Shown here: piece by piece, positions 22,950 to 34,600 of the stretch
Position numbering within the stretch: the stretch's first letter is position 1
How the letters are laid out: every line of letters begins with the position of its first letter
Assembly: GCA_037367355.1 (NCBI GenBank)
Contig: JAVSCG010000032.1
Span: forward strand, 16,001-80,000
DNA: 64,000 nt
From: Neoscytalidium dimidiatum
Lineage: Eukaryota; Ascomycota; Dothideomycetes; Botryosphaeriales; Botryosphaeriaceae
Reading direction: 5' to 3'
Translations under genes and position numbers: made by a program
Notes under the pieces: model-generated
The model's database searches: none
Told to the model about the DNA's origin: nothing
Seen by the model: the letters and a program-made list of their open reading frames with translations, nothing else

Positions 22950-25900
22950 AAAGAAAAATAAGAGAGAATAACTTCTTTTTTAAAGGAGAGACTAAAGTTA
23001 GTTTTTCGAAAGTACGTATTTTAGACTTCCGTTAAAGTAAGTTCTAATAGCTACTTTCGGGTAGCTATTTTAGTTGTCGATAAAAAGCTTAGAAGAGCCT
23101 TCTATTCTTCTTCGGTATTAAAAACGAGGTCTAGGGAGGGGTTTTTTGTTTCTAGACTAGTATATATATCTTCTCTTTCGAGTCGATACTTTTTATAGTC
23201 TAGAATTAGATGCCGGGGGGTTTGTTTAGCCGTATTATTATACGGGTAGCTATTAGAGGAGTTTAGTCTAAAGCGGTTTAGATAGGACTTAAAGTATCCG
23301 TGTCCTATTTTAAGCTGGTAAAACGCGGAGCTAGTTTCTCTCTCCGTAGAGAGGTCTATTAACTTTCGTTTTATTTTCCAGTTAAACCGCCTTAGATAAG
23401 ACTCTTTAGAGGCTATTTCCGCTTGCTTATTCGCTATTTTTTACTACGAATTAATAAAATCTACTTGCGTTAGCATTCGAAAGAATACGTAGCTAGTCGA
23501 TTCGTTATTCGGGTTTATTTTATAGGCGTATTTAGCTAGGGAATCTGCTTCTTCGTTGCCGCGTATATTAAAATAGCCGGGGACCCATTCTAATTAAACT
23601 AAATTTCCTTTTAGAATAAGCGTTTTAGCTGCGTTTAAAGCTCGTATTTACGCTAGTTATCCTAGATTTCCGGATAGTATTTTTAGACGGTAGAGCGCGG
23701 CCTAGTTATCCGCGTAGACTCTAATATCTTTATCGGTATATCCGTTTTTAACTGCGAGTTCGAGGGCTCTCGTAAGAGCCTCTATTTCGCCGTTATAAAC
23801 TAGGTTATTATCCCCGATATTTCCTACTATAATAGTAGTTTCGTCTTTAAAGGTAGGGTCGTTTCTATCTATAAAAACTGCTAGTCTAATTCCGGTTTTA
23901 TTCGAAATCGAACTCGCGTCCGTATAGATAGATATTAGGTTATCCGGAGGGTTTTCGAGTTCGTTTAGGTATTTCTTAGCTTGTTCTTCTTTCGAGAGTT
24001 TAGAGACTTTAACCGAGTAGGGGGTAGATAGCCCCTAAGGTGGAAAGTAGAAAGAATTAACCGTTTCGAGGTTATACGGCTTATCTTTTAGAAAGTCTCT
24101 AATTTTTCGAACGAGCTTACTTTCGTATTTGTTTTCTTTTTCTAGAAGGCTTCGAATTAGGTGTTTTTGGTCTAATTTAAGACTTCGTAGGGCGTAGAAT
24201 CGGAGGTTATTTTCTAAGCGAATTTCCGAGGATAGGATCGCGGCTTCTATTTCGAGGGGAGTAATTAGAGCGGTTTTAAAAACGCCTAGTATTTTTCGTA
24301 GAGCTAGATTCTAGAGTATCGTAGCTTTTCGTTTAAAATTCGCTTGGTTATTCTAGTATAAAACGGAGCCGTAGTTAGAGACGGAGGTAATGTAGGCTAA
24401 GTATAACTACCGTACCGCGTTAGGTTTTAGTCTATTTTCGATATTAGCTAGTCTATTTATCCTCGAGAGGCTCGAACGAGCTTAGCTTATTCTAATATCG
24501 ACGTATTCCTTAAAATTAAGGAGTGGGTCTAAGAAAACTTCTAGATATTAGACTAGATTCTTAGGCTTTATAACTAAACCCGTAGGTAGTTTTAGAGTAG
24601 AATCTCTTACCGTTTTCTCTTTAGAAAAATGCATTAATTCGGTTTTTTCGAGGTCGAATTATATAGTATTTTCCGCGCCTAGTTTATAGAGTCTTTCCGC
24701 TTCTCTTTCTAATATCTTTATATTTCTTTTCCAGCTTTTCGAGCTTACTATTAAAGAGATATCGTCGATATAAGATAAGTAGGTAGCGGATTTCGTTTAA
24801 AATAGATCTCGGATATATATTAGAAATAGTATCGGCGAAATAGGACTTCCTTATAGTATACCCGTTTCTACGTTACTAAATTCTTCTATATTTCCATTAA
24901 AACTAAGGCGTAATTATCGGGAATTTAAGAAAGTTCTAATCTACGCGAGTAGATTAGTCGGAAGCTTTAACTTTCTTAAAATTCCTAGGAGTTATTCTTA
25001 CGCGACGTGGTCGTAAGCGCCGCGTACGTCTAGAAATAGCGTAGATATTTTTAGCTTTACCTTTTGGTTTTCCTCTACTAAATTCGTTAGAATAAAGTAG
25101 GCGTCTATAGCGGATTTTTTAAGTCTTCCCCCTATTTATATAGGGTGAATTAGGTTTGTCGTTTCCGCTAGAAAACCGAGGCGTTTAGCTATTACTCGTT
25201 CGAGTACTTTTCCTAGGCAATTTAATAGAGAGATAACCCTATAAGTCTTTAGATTCGCGGGATCCGGCTTATTAGGTTTCTTTAAAATTACCCCCGTTAC
25301 TTATCTCTAGCACTTTAGATAGTAGCTATATTTAAAAAGGTTCGAATAGACAAAATAGAAGACTTTCGGGGATACGTTATAGGCCTGAATAATTATTTAT
25401 TAGGATATTAAATTAGATCCGGGCGTAGTTCCTTTTATTAGGTTCGAACACGTTCGTTCGAGCTCTTTTTTATCTAGAATTAGCTATTCCCAGCTTAGAT
25501 CCGGCTGGTAATTTATCCAGTTATTTTCGATTCGTGCGTTAGGAGGGGATAGAAATAACGTTTCTTTTAGCGCGGAGCTTTTCCCCTTCTAGCTATCTTA
25601 TAGTAGGCCGTTTTTAGCCCGAATCGGAGGGATTCGTTCTATCGGACGGTGTTTTATATAGGCTATTACTTTAAAGATAGTTTCGGGGGTATTTTTACTT
25701 AGAAACGAATTCTAGTAGTCCCGTTTAGCTTTACGAATAGAGGAGAAGTATTTGTTACGGGTTTTTAGGAAGTTTTGCTTATTTACGAGCTCCGGTAAGC
25801 GTCGTATAAGCCGCGTTTATCGTTTAAGGTTCCCTCGGGCCTCCGTTAGAGTAGAATTCCACTAGGGTTTAGCTTTAGCTAGCGGGATAGTTTTTGGAAT

Positions 25901-26880
25901 AGCTTAGTCCGCTACTTACCGTATAAGGTTAGTTAGGGATTCTCCTAGTTTTTCTAAAAGTAAGACTTCTTTCGAACGGTCTTTTAGAATCTCTAGGCTA
26001 AGATCTTTATTCTCCTCTTCTAGAATAGCTAGCTAGGGGCGTAGCTTTTCTATAAAGTTCGAGGCTTTTTCTTTAAAGATCTTAGAGAATTTATCCTAGT
26101 TCGCCTTCTCGTAATTAAATCTAATTTGCTTAGATTTCTCCTGGTTTATTCGTTTATTTAATTAGATTTGAAATAAAATAGGGAAGTAGTCGGATCCGAT
26201 AGATTCGAGTATTTACTAGTCCGTTATTTTATTCGTTAGCTCTCGGCTAGAGAGCATTAGATCTATTACCGTAGGCCTATCTAGGTTCGGCCGATAGAAG
26301 GTACCTTCTCCTAGCGTATTTAGTAGGTCTAGGTTATTAGATTCGATCTAATTAATTAGGGCGGAGGCCCCGTTCGAGTAGGGGGACCTTAGGTCCTACT
26401 ACGAGTAGTAAATGTTAAAGTCCCTAGCTATAATACTAGGGAATTCTAGCTATTAGTAGCCTAGAATACGTTCTAGCGTATAGGGGGAATTATCGTTTCC
26501 TTATTCCTTTTGGTTATATAAATTAAAGAGGTAGAATTAGCTATTTTCCTCTATTATTTTTAGAACTATTAGGTCAGGGGATTTAGTTACCGCGGAGTTA
26601 TAGTTAATATCTATTCCCGTTAGATAACGGGATATATATAACGTCGCGCGTCTTTCGATAAGAACACAATCCGGTAGAATTTAAACGAACGCGGGGTAGT
26701 TAACCGACCGCCTTTCTCTAGGATTTTCGGGGTTTATTAGCTATGGTTCTTATATAAGAATTAGGCTAATTTCAAGTTCGATTGCTTTCGAAAGAAGGCT
26801 CTCCGTAGCTAGAGCGTTTCTATTTAAATTTGCTTAAAATACTCTTAGTTTATCTATAGATAAAGGGGGTTAGTTAATTC
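22950..26880 (-). pseudogene. LINE ORF2: endonuclease, RT, RNase H
   Basis: Enzyme polyprotein for target-primed reverse transcription. Near 26860 the endonuclease begins (LRVF, RIP stop, ANLNRNALATESL). RT motifs are GSPISPILFLIYIRD at about 24800-24845 and SYIDDISLIVS with YIDD at 24761-24772. The C-terminal RNase H shows YTDASSISNKTGIRLAVF near 23900, YNGEIEALTRAL near 23780, and a block ending NIRGNEEADSLAKYA near 23540. Domain order and motifs match the Tad1/CgT1 clade of ascomycete LINEs. Stops in the motifs are TAA at former CAA, as RIP predicts. Ends are approximate. Confidence 0.88.
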
Positions 26881-26899
26881 GAATTAGAGTAGTACTAGC

Positions 26900-28282
26900 A
26901 CTATATACCTTTAGAGGCTTTATAGCCTATAAATTTATACTTATACTCTCCCGTAAGGTATTCCTTTTTATAGATTTTATATATAGGAGTCCTTATATAT
27001 TTAGCCGTTTCGTGTCCGTTTTTAAGGTAGTTACGGCATTAAATTCCCTTAGGAATAATCCGTGCTTTCTCTACCTTATAGCTTATTCCGTATATAAAAA
27101 GGCGGCTATTAATAGCCTTTTTCTATTTTTTTAGTCTGAGCAGGAGACTATTGGATCCCGCGGATTAGTTTTCTCTTTTCTCCTTAGAGGTGGCCTAGTA
27201 GGGCTTTCTAATAGGAGAAAGACCTACGTTAAAGGTCTCTATTTCCTCCTTAATAAAGGAATTGATTAGAATATCCTTAGTCTCCCGCGTAGGGATTCCG
27301 TAGATAATAACCTTATACTAGGCCTCGACTAGTTTCGGGTTAGAATTAGGAAGGACTTTCCTAATAATATTCTCTTTTTCTAAGAGAAATTAGCTAGTAT
27401 AGCCTTCGGTACCCGTAATTAGGATATTTCCCTTAAAAGAGAGGGAAGTTCCTTAGATAACGGGTTTATTTACGAATCCGGCTCCCGCGAACGCAAGGTT
27501 TAGCTTTTACCGGAGTCGGATTCCGTTAAATTAGTCTCGTATACTATCGTAGGAGACGGTAATTTATCTATCTTTAATAGACGTTAGCTTTGAGCTTAAG
27601 TTGTTGTTGGTTTTTATACGATACGGTTATAAAACCGTCGTTTAGAACTAAACCTACCGCTACCGAAGCGTAGAAGGTAGGTTTTTTTTTCCGGGACTAG
27701 CTGGCTAGGCTAGGGTTTTCCCGTAGTAGCTACGGAGGTAGCCCCGAGATTCCTTGTTTTATTCGAAAGCGTACGGGATACGTTTTCGAGTGCGCGAACT
27801 TCGGTTACGAGAATCGACTTAGTAAAGTCGATTTTCCCTTTCGCCGTATATTCGCGGAAGACGTTAAGAAGTTCGCTAAGGTTATTTACCTTAGACCGGT
27901 CGTCTTCGAGGTCGATCGCCTTAATAAGGCAATCGAACGCGGCTTCGATATATTCCGTAGAGGACTTTAGTTTCGATCTCGGTATATACCGGGTTCTTTT
28001 CTCGGGGCGGTATTCGAACGGGTTAGTGCCCGTAGTTATCGGCGAGAAGGAGAGTCTTTTTCCTAGCGTCGGCGTAGGCTCTACCGTTACTATTACCTTC
28101 GGCCTTCTCGGTAGCGGTATTACTTCGTCGTTTTCTATCTCGATATCTTCGATACTACTAGAACCCGTAGTATTCGAGGATTCGATAACTATCGGCGTAG
28201 TCGATAGTTAAATAGGGGTCGAGGGGCGTAGAGGATCTGGGGAATCCGGAGGATCCGGGGGCGGATATCCTTAGTTTTCTAT
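26900..28282 (-). pseudogene. LINE ORF1 (gag-like, CCHC knuckle)
   Basis: RNA-binding ORF1. The likely start is ATA at 28282 (former ATG), followed by ENQGYPPPDPPDSPDPLRP with RIP stops. A long clean helical middle includes STEYIEAAFDCLIKAIDLED and NLSELLNVFREYTAKGKIDF (about 27800-27950). A zinc knuckle C-X2-C-X4-H-X4-C lies at about 27000-27050. There the second and last Cys codons are TAC (Tyr), as TGC becomes under RIP, while GHETAK is kept. The plus-strand ORF at 28026-28211 is an antisense shadow. The C-terminal end is not exactly placed. Confidence 0.82.
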
Positions 28283-28724
28283 ACTCTTTCTAGAAAAGAA
28301 ATAGTAGAAATAGGAAATTAGACTAGAAAGAAATCTCCGGCTTTAGTTTCGTCTAAACTAAGCCGTAAACAAACGAATTCCGGGCGAGCGCGGGGAATTT
28401 TCTTCGTTACTTTCTCCCGAGAAGTAACGAAGCGTTTTCAGGGCTATTCGGTTAAGCTTTTCACTTATTTTCGGTTATTTTTAGTTTGCGTAGGTAGGGA
28501 GGTGGTGAAAACTCTATGTACACGGGCCGTAGAAAAGGGGCGGGATAGAGAAGAGGAGAAAGCGCTTCTTCGCCTTAGATTTAGGTACGTAAACGCGCTC
28601 TAAATCTAGTATAACTTCGCACGGAGGTGCGCGTAGGTATTTTCAGTAGATTCCGAGAATTTTGTGCGTTTTCGGGTCGATTTAGGAATTTCGTAGGGGT
28701 GCGGAGGTAGAGCGAGGCGATAAA
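28283..28724 (-). other. LINE 5' leader with a series of hairpins
   Basis: No ORF seen. Four inverted repeats occur in 300 bp: 28331-28359 (CGGCTTTAGTTT with AAACTAAGCCG), 28402-28432 (CTTCGTTACTT with AAGTAACGAAG, 11 bp exact), 28576-28608 (TAGATTTAG with CTAAATCTA) and 28618-28631 (CGCAC, GGAG loop, GTGCG). The first two each have one bulged T. The stretch keeps more CA and TG than its neighbours. It could be a structured 5' UTR or internal promoter region. Confidence 0.6.
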
Positions 28725-29324
28725 AAAAATCTCTTTAAACTAGTAGTATTTTTTAGAAACGCTATTAAGGTATTATTCGTATATTCTAGTAGGGTTATCT
28801 CCTCTTACGAGTATTAGATAGTCTGGTTTTTCTCGTCTAGTAGTACTAATCTATCGGGTTCTTTTTTTATTTATAGTAGTAGGGCGATACTATATTATTT
28901 TAATTACCTACTCCTTCTTTCGAGTTCTTTCTAGCGCCGCTTTTAAAACTAGGCTTACGTAGGTAATTAGTTCGGCTATAGTACGTAGTTTCTATTCTAG
29001 TTCTTAGTTTCGTTCTCTAGACTTAAGGGTAATTCCTTTATTATTCTAATCGTATTATACTTTCTATTTCTTCTACTAAGGGATATCTAGAATAATATTA
29101 TACTTAGAGATCTTAGTAACGTTTAGATAGATACGTTCTCTATAGTTTTTATATTTAAGGGTTAGTTTTAGGGTTTCGATAATTACCTTTCTATCTTTAA
29201 AGGAGCTAGGGGATCTATTAACGGTTTTTAGTTAGTATAGTTAGTTTTTTTCTCTAGGTTTTAGATTAGCTTTTTCTACGAATCGGTTTAAGACGTAGTT
29301 TTCTTATAATACGAAGTCGATAAG
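28725..29324 (-). mobile_element. RIPed A pol fragment (protease-RT spacer)
   Basis: Aligns with 1733-2318 of the left copy and with 12540-13130 of the complete RIPed copy, same orientation. It encodes part of the protease and the spacer before RT. It is broken on the left by the LINE 5' end and on the right by the un-RIPed LTR, where the A sequence stops at ATAAG. Confidence 0.88.
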
Positions 29325-29709
29325 TGTTACGCCGGGACTCTTTCTGGGGGAGTCGAGGCGCGTCGTCAGGCAGCTTGGGCTTTCTAGGGGCCAATACAGT
29401 GGTAGGCAGGGGAGGTTCGTACAATAGTAGGGTAGGAATCAATTGACAAGTTGACCACGAGGGTCCTAACTACGATAAATGAGTGTGGTCTATATACATG
29501 GAGTGATCGGTACGATCAGTAGTGATCTGTAATGTTAACCCACTGATCAGTACTGATCGGTGGTCCGAGCTTTGCTGAGCGAGTGTGCGGTGGTCTGGTG
29601 CATCAGTGTCGGTAGGTATTCTGCCGAGTTAGGCCCCGAGTTGGTCACGTGGGCGGTGAGTAGTCGTAGGGTTTCGTTATCCGCCTTTCTGGGCGACTGT
29701 GCCGTAACA
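29325..29709 (-). repeat. Un-RIPed solo LTR of family A (v1)
   Basis: 385 bp, TGTTACGCC...GCCGTAACA. By eye it is identical to the LTR at 59626-60010, and it is full of CA and TG inside fully RIPed DNA, so it is young. The flanks do not form a target duplication: ATAAG on the left (A pol) and CTATT on the right (B integrase). U3 has five GATC sites and a near-perfect 24-bp palindrome at 29540-29563. The minus-strand TATA is at about 29486-29494. Confidence 0.93.
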
Positions 29710-30245
29710 CTATTTTATTTATCTATCTATTTATAAGTATACTATAATTAAGAGTTTATATTTTACTCTAAGTTATCTAGTAAGGGTTTACTAGAATTAT
29801 AATATAAATAGTCTATCTCTATCTAATATAAGCTCTTTAGATAATCTATAGTTACTAAGAATAGTTCTTAGAAACGTATATATAAGATTCTCCGTATTTA
29901 TCTTCTTTAGATATAGTAGATAATATACGTATTTTATTATTTTATCTATAATAACTAGTATTAAATCGTATTTAACTCTAGTAAGTAGTTCTTCTAACTT
30001 AGATAGGTTCGTAATAAAATCTAGTAAGATAGATTACTAAGAGTGCTTAGATATTAATAATAGCTAGAGTAGTTTATAGAGTATATATCTCGCCGCCTTA
30101 CTTTAAATATAGAGGTTATATTACGTAACTATCCGCTAGACTATTCTTCTAAGCTCTAGAAAGTAATAATTTCTTATAATTTTTTTAATTATTTTATTAG
30201 TTTCTTAGTAAATATATACTAGAGTCTCGTATATATCTTTTATAA
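29710..30245 (-). pseudogene. Family B integrase fragment
   Basis: Aligns with about 56165-56700 of the minus-strand B element: integrase core with the catalytic region and zinc-binding N-terminal side. It ends in TATAA at 30241-30245, the target duplication of the B LTR that follows. The continuation of this integrase is at 38203-38594, inverted. Confidence 0.82.
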
Positions 30246-30951
30246 TATTACGAACCCTAGAGTATACGGGCTTTATAGCTATAAGGGCCGCGAGCCCGTA
30301 CGGGAAAATAAGCTATAGGGCCTTAAAGACTCTACGCCTAGTAGAGTCGCGCTCCTTAGTCCCGCGCGGAAAGACTAGGGATACGAGATAGCGGCGCGTA
30401 CGGAAATACTAGTAGGTAATAACTACCGCCCGTATGGGAAGAACGCCTACGGACGCTATACCTAGAAAGAAGGCACGGTCTAATAGAGAGCCCGTAGGAA
30501 ATAAAGAACCGTATAGGTAGAAAGTAGAAAGACGATAAGAGTAAGTACTACGGGACGAGAGTATAGCGGTAGTATCGTCCGCTAGTACTATTAGAAGTCG
30601 GAAACTAGAAAATAGGCTAGAGCGCCCGCGTTACGTAGTAGCTATACGACCTACTTAAATTAACCTAATCTAAGTCTCTTAATCTAATACTATTAATCTA
30701 GTAGTATCGATCTAGATTATTATAGCTCTTCTATAGTATATAAATACGCTCGCTAGATAGTATTTTAACCCTCGTAGTTAACTTAAAGTTCTAATTTAAT
30801 ACTATATTAACTTAAAGGTAACTAGGCCTACTAAACTCCTATATTACGTAACTTCTTATTCTATCGTTACTCTTCTTTCCTCGTCTTTAAGATAAACCCT
30901 TTAATAAATCCGAACCTACTAGGCGACTCCGAAGCCTAGTAGTAGAGGCCC
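30246..30951 (+). repeat. Solo family B LTR, first part (plus)
   Basis: Starts TATTACGAACC and runs to GGCCC at 30947-30951, where the A-v2 element inserted. It resumes at 37887 and ends at 37901 (CGTCGTTATA), about 716 bp once the duplicated GGCCC is counted once. The left target duplication is TATAA. The matching right-hand TATAA is not adjacent but, inverted, at 38590-38594. Confidence 0.87.
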
Positions 30952-31169
30952 TATTACGGCGTAGTAAGAAGAAAAGGAGAGAAAGCGCTAAGCGGAAGGA
31001 AATCGAACCTACTAATATAATATAGCTAAGATATAAGACGCCCGTAGCTACCCCGATAACTTAGTAATAATACCGCGGTTATAACGCTAAGGCCTAACTA
31101 CTTAACTTAACTACTAGAACTACCGCGGTTATAGCTAGCGGTTATACCTACTATCTTCTATAGTATATA
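30952..31169 (+). repeat. A-v2 LTR remnant (U3 only)
   Basis: Starts TATTACGGCGTAG. It matches the U3 half of 37510-37886 and the reverse complement of 3906-4123. It breaks off after TATAGTATATA, just at the promoter TATA. Confidence 0.85.
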
Positions 31170-31184
31170 AGAAGTTAGAAGTAG

Positions 31185-31569
31185 TATTATAGTATAGTCG
31201 CCTAGAAAAGGCGGATAACGAAATCCTACGACTACTTACCGTCTACGTAACTAACTTAGGGCTTACTCGGTAGAATACCTACCGATACTAATACGCTAAA
31301 CTACCGTATACTCGCTTAGTAGAGCTCGAACTACTAATTAGTATTAATTAGTAGGTTAATATTATAGATTACTACTAATTATACCGATTACTTACTATAT
31401 ATAGACTATACTTATTTATCGTAGTTAGAACCCTCGTAGTTAACTTATTAATTAATTTCTACCCTACTATTAAATAAACCTCCCCTACCTACTACTATAT
31501 CGGCCTCTAAAAAGCCTAAGCTATCTAATAACGCGTCTCGACTCCCCTAGAAAGAGTCTTAGCGTAATA
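31185..31569 (+). repeat. A-v1 LTR inside the A-v2 element
   Basis: Complete 385-bp v1 LTR, RIPed, with left flank AGTAG as at 20119. It is followed by the normal leader CTTTAACTACC and gag. Confidence 0.9.
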
Positions 31570-31625
31570 CTTTAACTACCTTATTATAGGTACCGGAGGT
31601 AACCCTATCCTAAAAACTACTAACT

Positions 31626-34600
31626 ATAATATCCTAGACCGAAATTAGAAATAACCTTCCGACGAAGGAGGATTAGCTTTAGTTAATCCGTCCCTTAATC
31701 CCTAGAAACCTAGCCCTTAATATAAGACTACTTATTTCGGAAGCCTATTTCTCGGGTATAGCCTCCTTAAGTCGAGTAATTAACGGATCTAGAGTATCGG
31801 AGGACGCTAGCGACGACTACGGTTAAGTCCTTCTAGAGTACTTTATTCGAGGATAAGTCTTTATCGTTAATCGTACTATACGGCCTTCTACTCTAGCTAT
31901 CTCCGTACTACTAGAACCGATCCGATACAATACTAAGCTAAAGATTAAGACCCCCGATACCTACGATAGGAATCGGCGTAAGCTTAACGATTTCCTAGCC
32001 TAGTTAGAGAACTACTTCGAGTTCTATAAAATATTATTTAAGGACGACGAGAAAAGAGTCCGCTTTATAGAAACCTACCTTCGAGGTAACGTAATACGAT
32101 AGTTCGAACCCTATTAAAAGGACTTCCGCTCGGCTATCCTACGTACGGAAACTAGCAGCCTATTCGCTAACTATAATCGCTTCGCCGACGTAATTAGACA
32201 AGCCTTTAGTAGTAAAAACGAGGAGTATGAGGCCGCCCTTCGAATTTAGGACCTTCGATAAACTCGATCGGTCTTAGAATACGTTACGGAATTCCGTATA
32301 CTCGCCTTATACCTTAATTAGAACGACTAATCCCTTAAATATATCTTTTATAAAGGGCTAAAATATAATATAAAGGCCGAATTCGCCTATACCGGATTGC
32401 CTAGGGACCTTAGCGAGACTATTAATACGGCTATTCGAGTCGACTAACAACTATTTAACTTTAGATAAGAAATAGGCTAAACCCGATATTCGGCTAATAT
32501 CTCGTAACCCCGAAATAATATACTTCTAGGGGACCCTATAGACTTAGATACTAACTAACGACGAAACTCTCGGCTAGCACCGGAGAAAAAATAGCGACGA
32601 CGCGAAAAGAGTCTTTACTTTTACTATAGAAAGTACGGATATATTAGTAGAAACTACCTAGATAAACGAACTAGTAACTAGCGGACTAACGATAAGAAAA
32701 ATATCTCGGCTACTAAAGAACGGTCTAAGACCCCTAACTACGATATCCTCTACTAGTCTACTTATAGTATCGAGGCCTACTCTATTTACTAGGAAGCTAA
32801 GAATATTAGCGGGTACTATCTAAAAAACTAGAAACGCCTACTAAACTAGGGCTATAGTAGGCGAGGCCTCTACCCTATAGAACTATAGTAGTATTAACCG
32901 GAAAAACTATAGAATACCTACTAGAAAGCGAGGGAGATTCTATAGAATACGGGAACTACTAGGTTATCGTAATAAAAATTAATAGACGCCGAGCGCTTAC
33001 CCTTATCGACTTCGTATTCTAAGGGAATTATATCTTAAACCGATTCGTAGAAAAAGCCAACCTTAAACCTAGAGAAAAGGACTAACTATATTAGTTAAGA
33101 ACTATTAATAGATCCTCTAGCTCCTTTAGAGATAGAAAGGTAATTATTGAAACTCCAAAACTAATCCTCAAATATAAAAACTATAGAGAACGTATCTATC
33201 TAGACGTTACTAAGATTTCTAAGTACGATATTATTCTTAGTATCCCTTAGTAGAAGAAGTAGAAAGTATAATACGATTAGAATAATAGAGGAATTACCCT
33301 TAAGTCTAGAGAACGAAACTAAGAACTAGAATAGAAACCACGTACTATAGCCGAACCGATTACCTACGTAAGCCTAATTTCGAAAACGGCGCTAGAAAGG
33401 ACCCGAAAGAAGGGGTAGGCAATCGAAATAATATAGTATCGCCCTACTACTATAAATAAATAAAGAATCTGATAGATTAGTACTACTAGACGAGAAAAAT
33501 CAGACTACCCGATACTCGTAGGGGGAGACGACCCTACTAGGATATACGAATAATACCTTAATAGCGTTCCTAAGGAATACTACCGGTTTAAGGAGATTTT
33601 TAGAGAAAAGATTAAAGACGTACTACCGGAATATAGACTATAGGACTACTAGATTAACTTAAAACTAGATACTAAACCCCGATTTAGACCCTTATATCTA
33701 ATATCGGAAAAGGAGTTATAAGTAATAAGGGAACACTTAGACTTATTACTAAAGAAAGAATATATCCGACCCTCTTAATCCTTAGTAGAATTCCCCGTTC
33801 TTTTCGTACCGAAGCCTAGAGGTAAGTTACGCCTCTATATAGATTATAGATTCCTAAACGATATAACTATTAAAGACCGCTATCCTCTACCCTATATCGA
33901 CGAACTAAGGGATCGCCTCTCCGGAGTACGATTCTTTACTAAATTAGACCTACGGGATAGGTACTACCTTATCCGAATTAAGGAAGAATATAAATAGAAA
34001 ACCGTATTTAGGACTCGATACGGTTTATACGAGTACTTAGTAATGCCTTTTAGACTTACTAACGCCCCTACTATATTCTAAGCTCTCGTTAACTACGTTC
34101 TACGAGAATATCTAGACCGATTCTATATAGTCTATCTCGACGACATCCTAATATACTTAGAAACCCTTAAAGAATATAAGGAATATATATCTAAAGTCCT
34201 CTAGAAACTACTCGAATATAACCTCTCCGTTAAACTAGAAAAATATACCTTCTATACCTAAAGAGTAGAATTCCTAGACTTTATTATCGAATTAGGAAAA
34301 GTGGTTATAGATCTAAAAAAGGTAGAAGATATCCTAAAGTAGCTAGAACTAAGAAACGTTAAGAAAGTATAAGCCTTTTTAGAGTTTACTAACTTCTACC
34401 GACGATTTATTAAACGATACTTATACGTAGCCGAACCTCTAATCTAACTTACCTAAAAGAATACCCCTTTTACCTAGAAAGTACTCTAATAAGAGGCGTT
34501 TAATTAACTTAAGAGGGCCTTCGTAGAAGCGCCGGTACTCCTTATATTCGATTCTAATAAGCTACTCTACCTTAAAACTAACGTATCTAACTATACTATT

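Larger units (their letters stand above)
22739..28724 (-). mobile_element. Tad1-like LINE (non-LTR retrotransposon)
   Basis: About 6.0 kb, read leftward: structured 5' leader, ORF1, ORF2 with endonuclease, RT and RNase H, and a 3' tail of ATTT repeats on the plus strand (AAAT on the element strand) at 22739-22757. RIP is milder than in the LTR elements, and many CA and TG remain. The left flank is a plus-strand A fragment and the right flank a minus-strand A fragment from different parts of pol, so the LINE does not sit in one simple target. No clear target duplication. Confidence 0.92.

Noticed and set aside
28026..28211. Plus-strand ORF inside RIPed DNA
   Set aside because: Antisense of LINE ORF1, whose minus-strand frame is coherent over a much longer stretch; the gap in stops is chance in a CpG-rich part.
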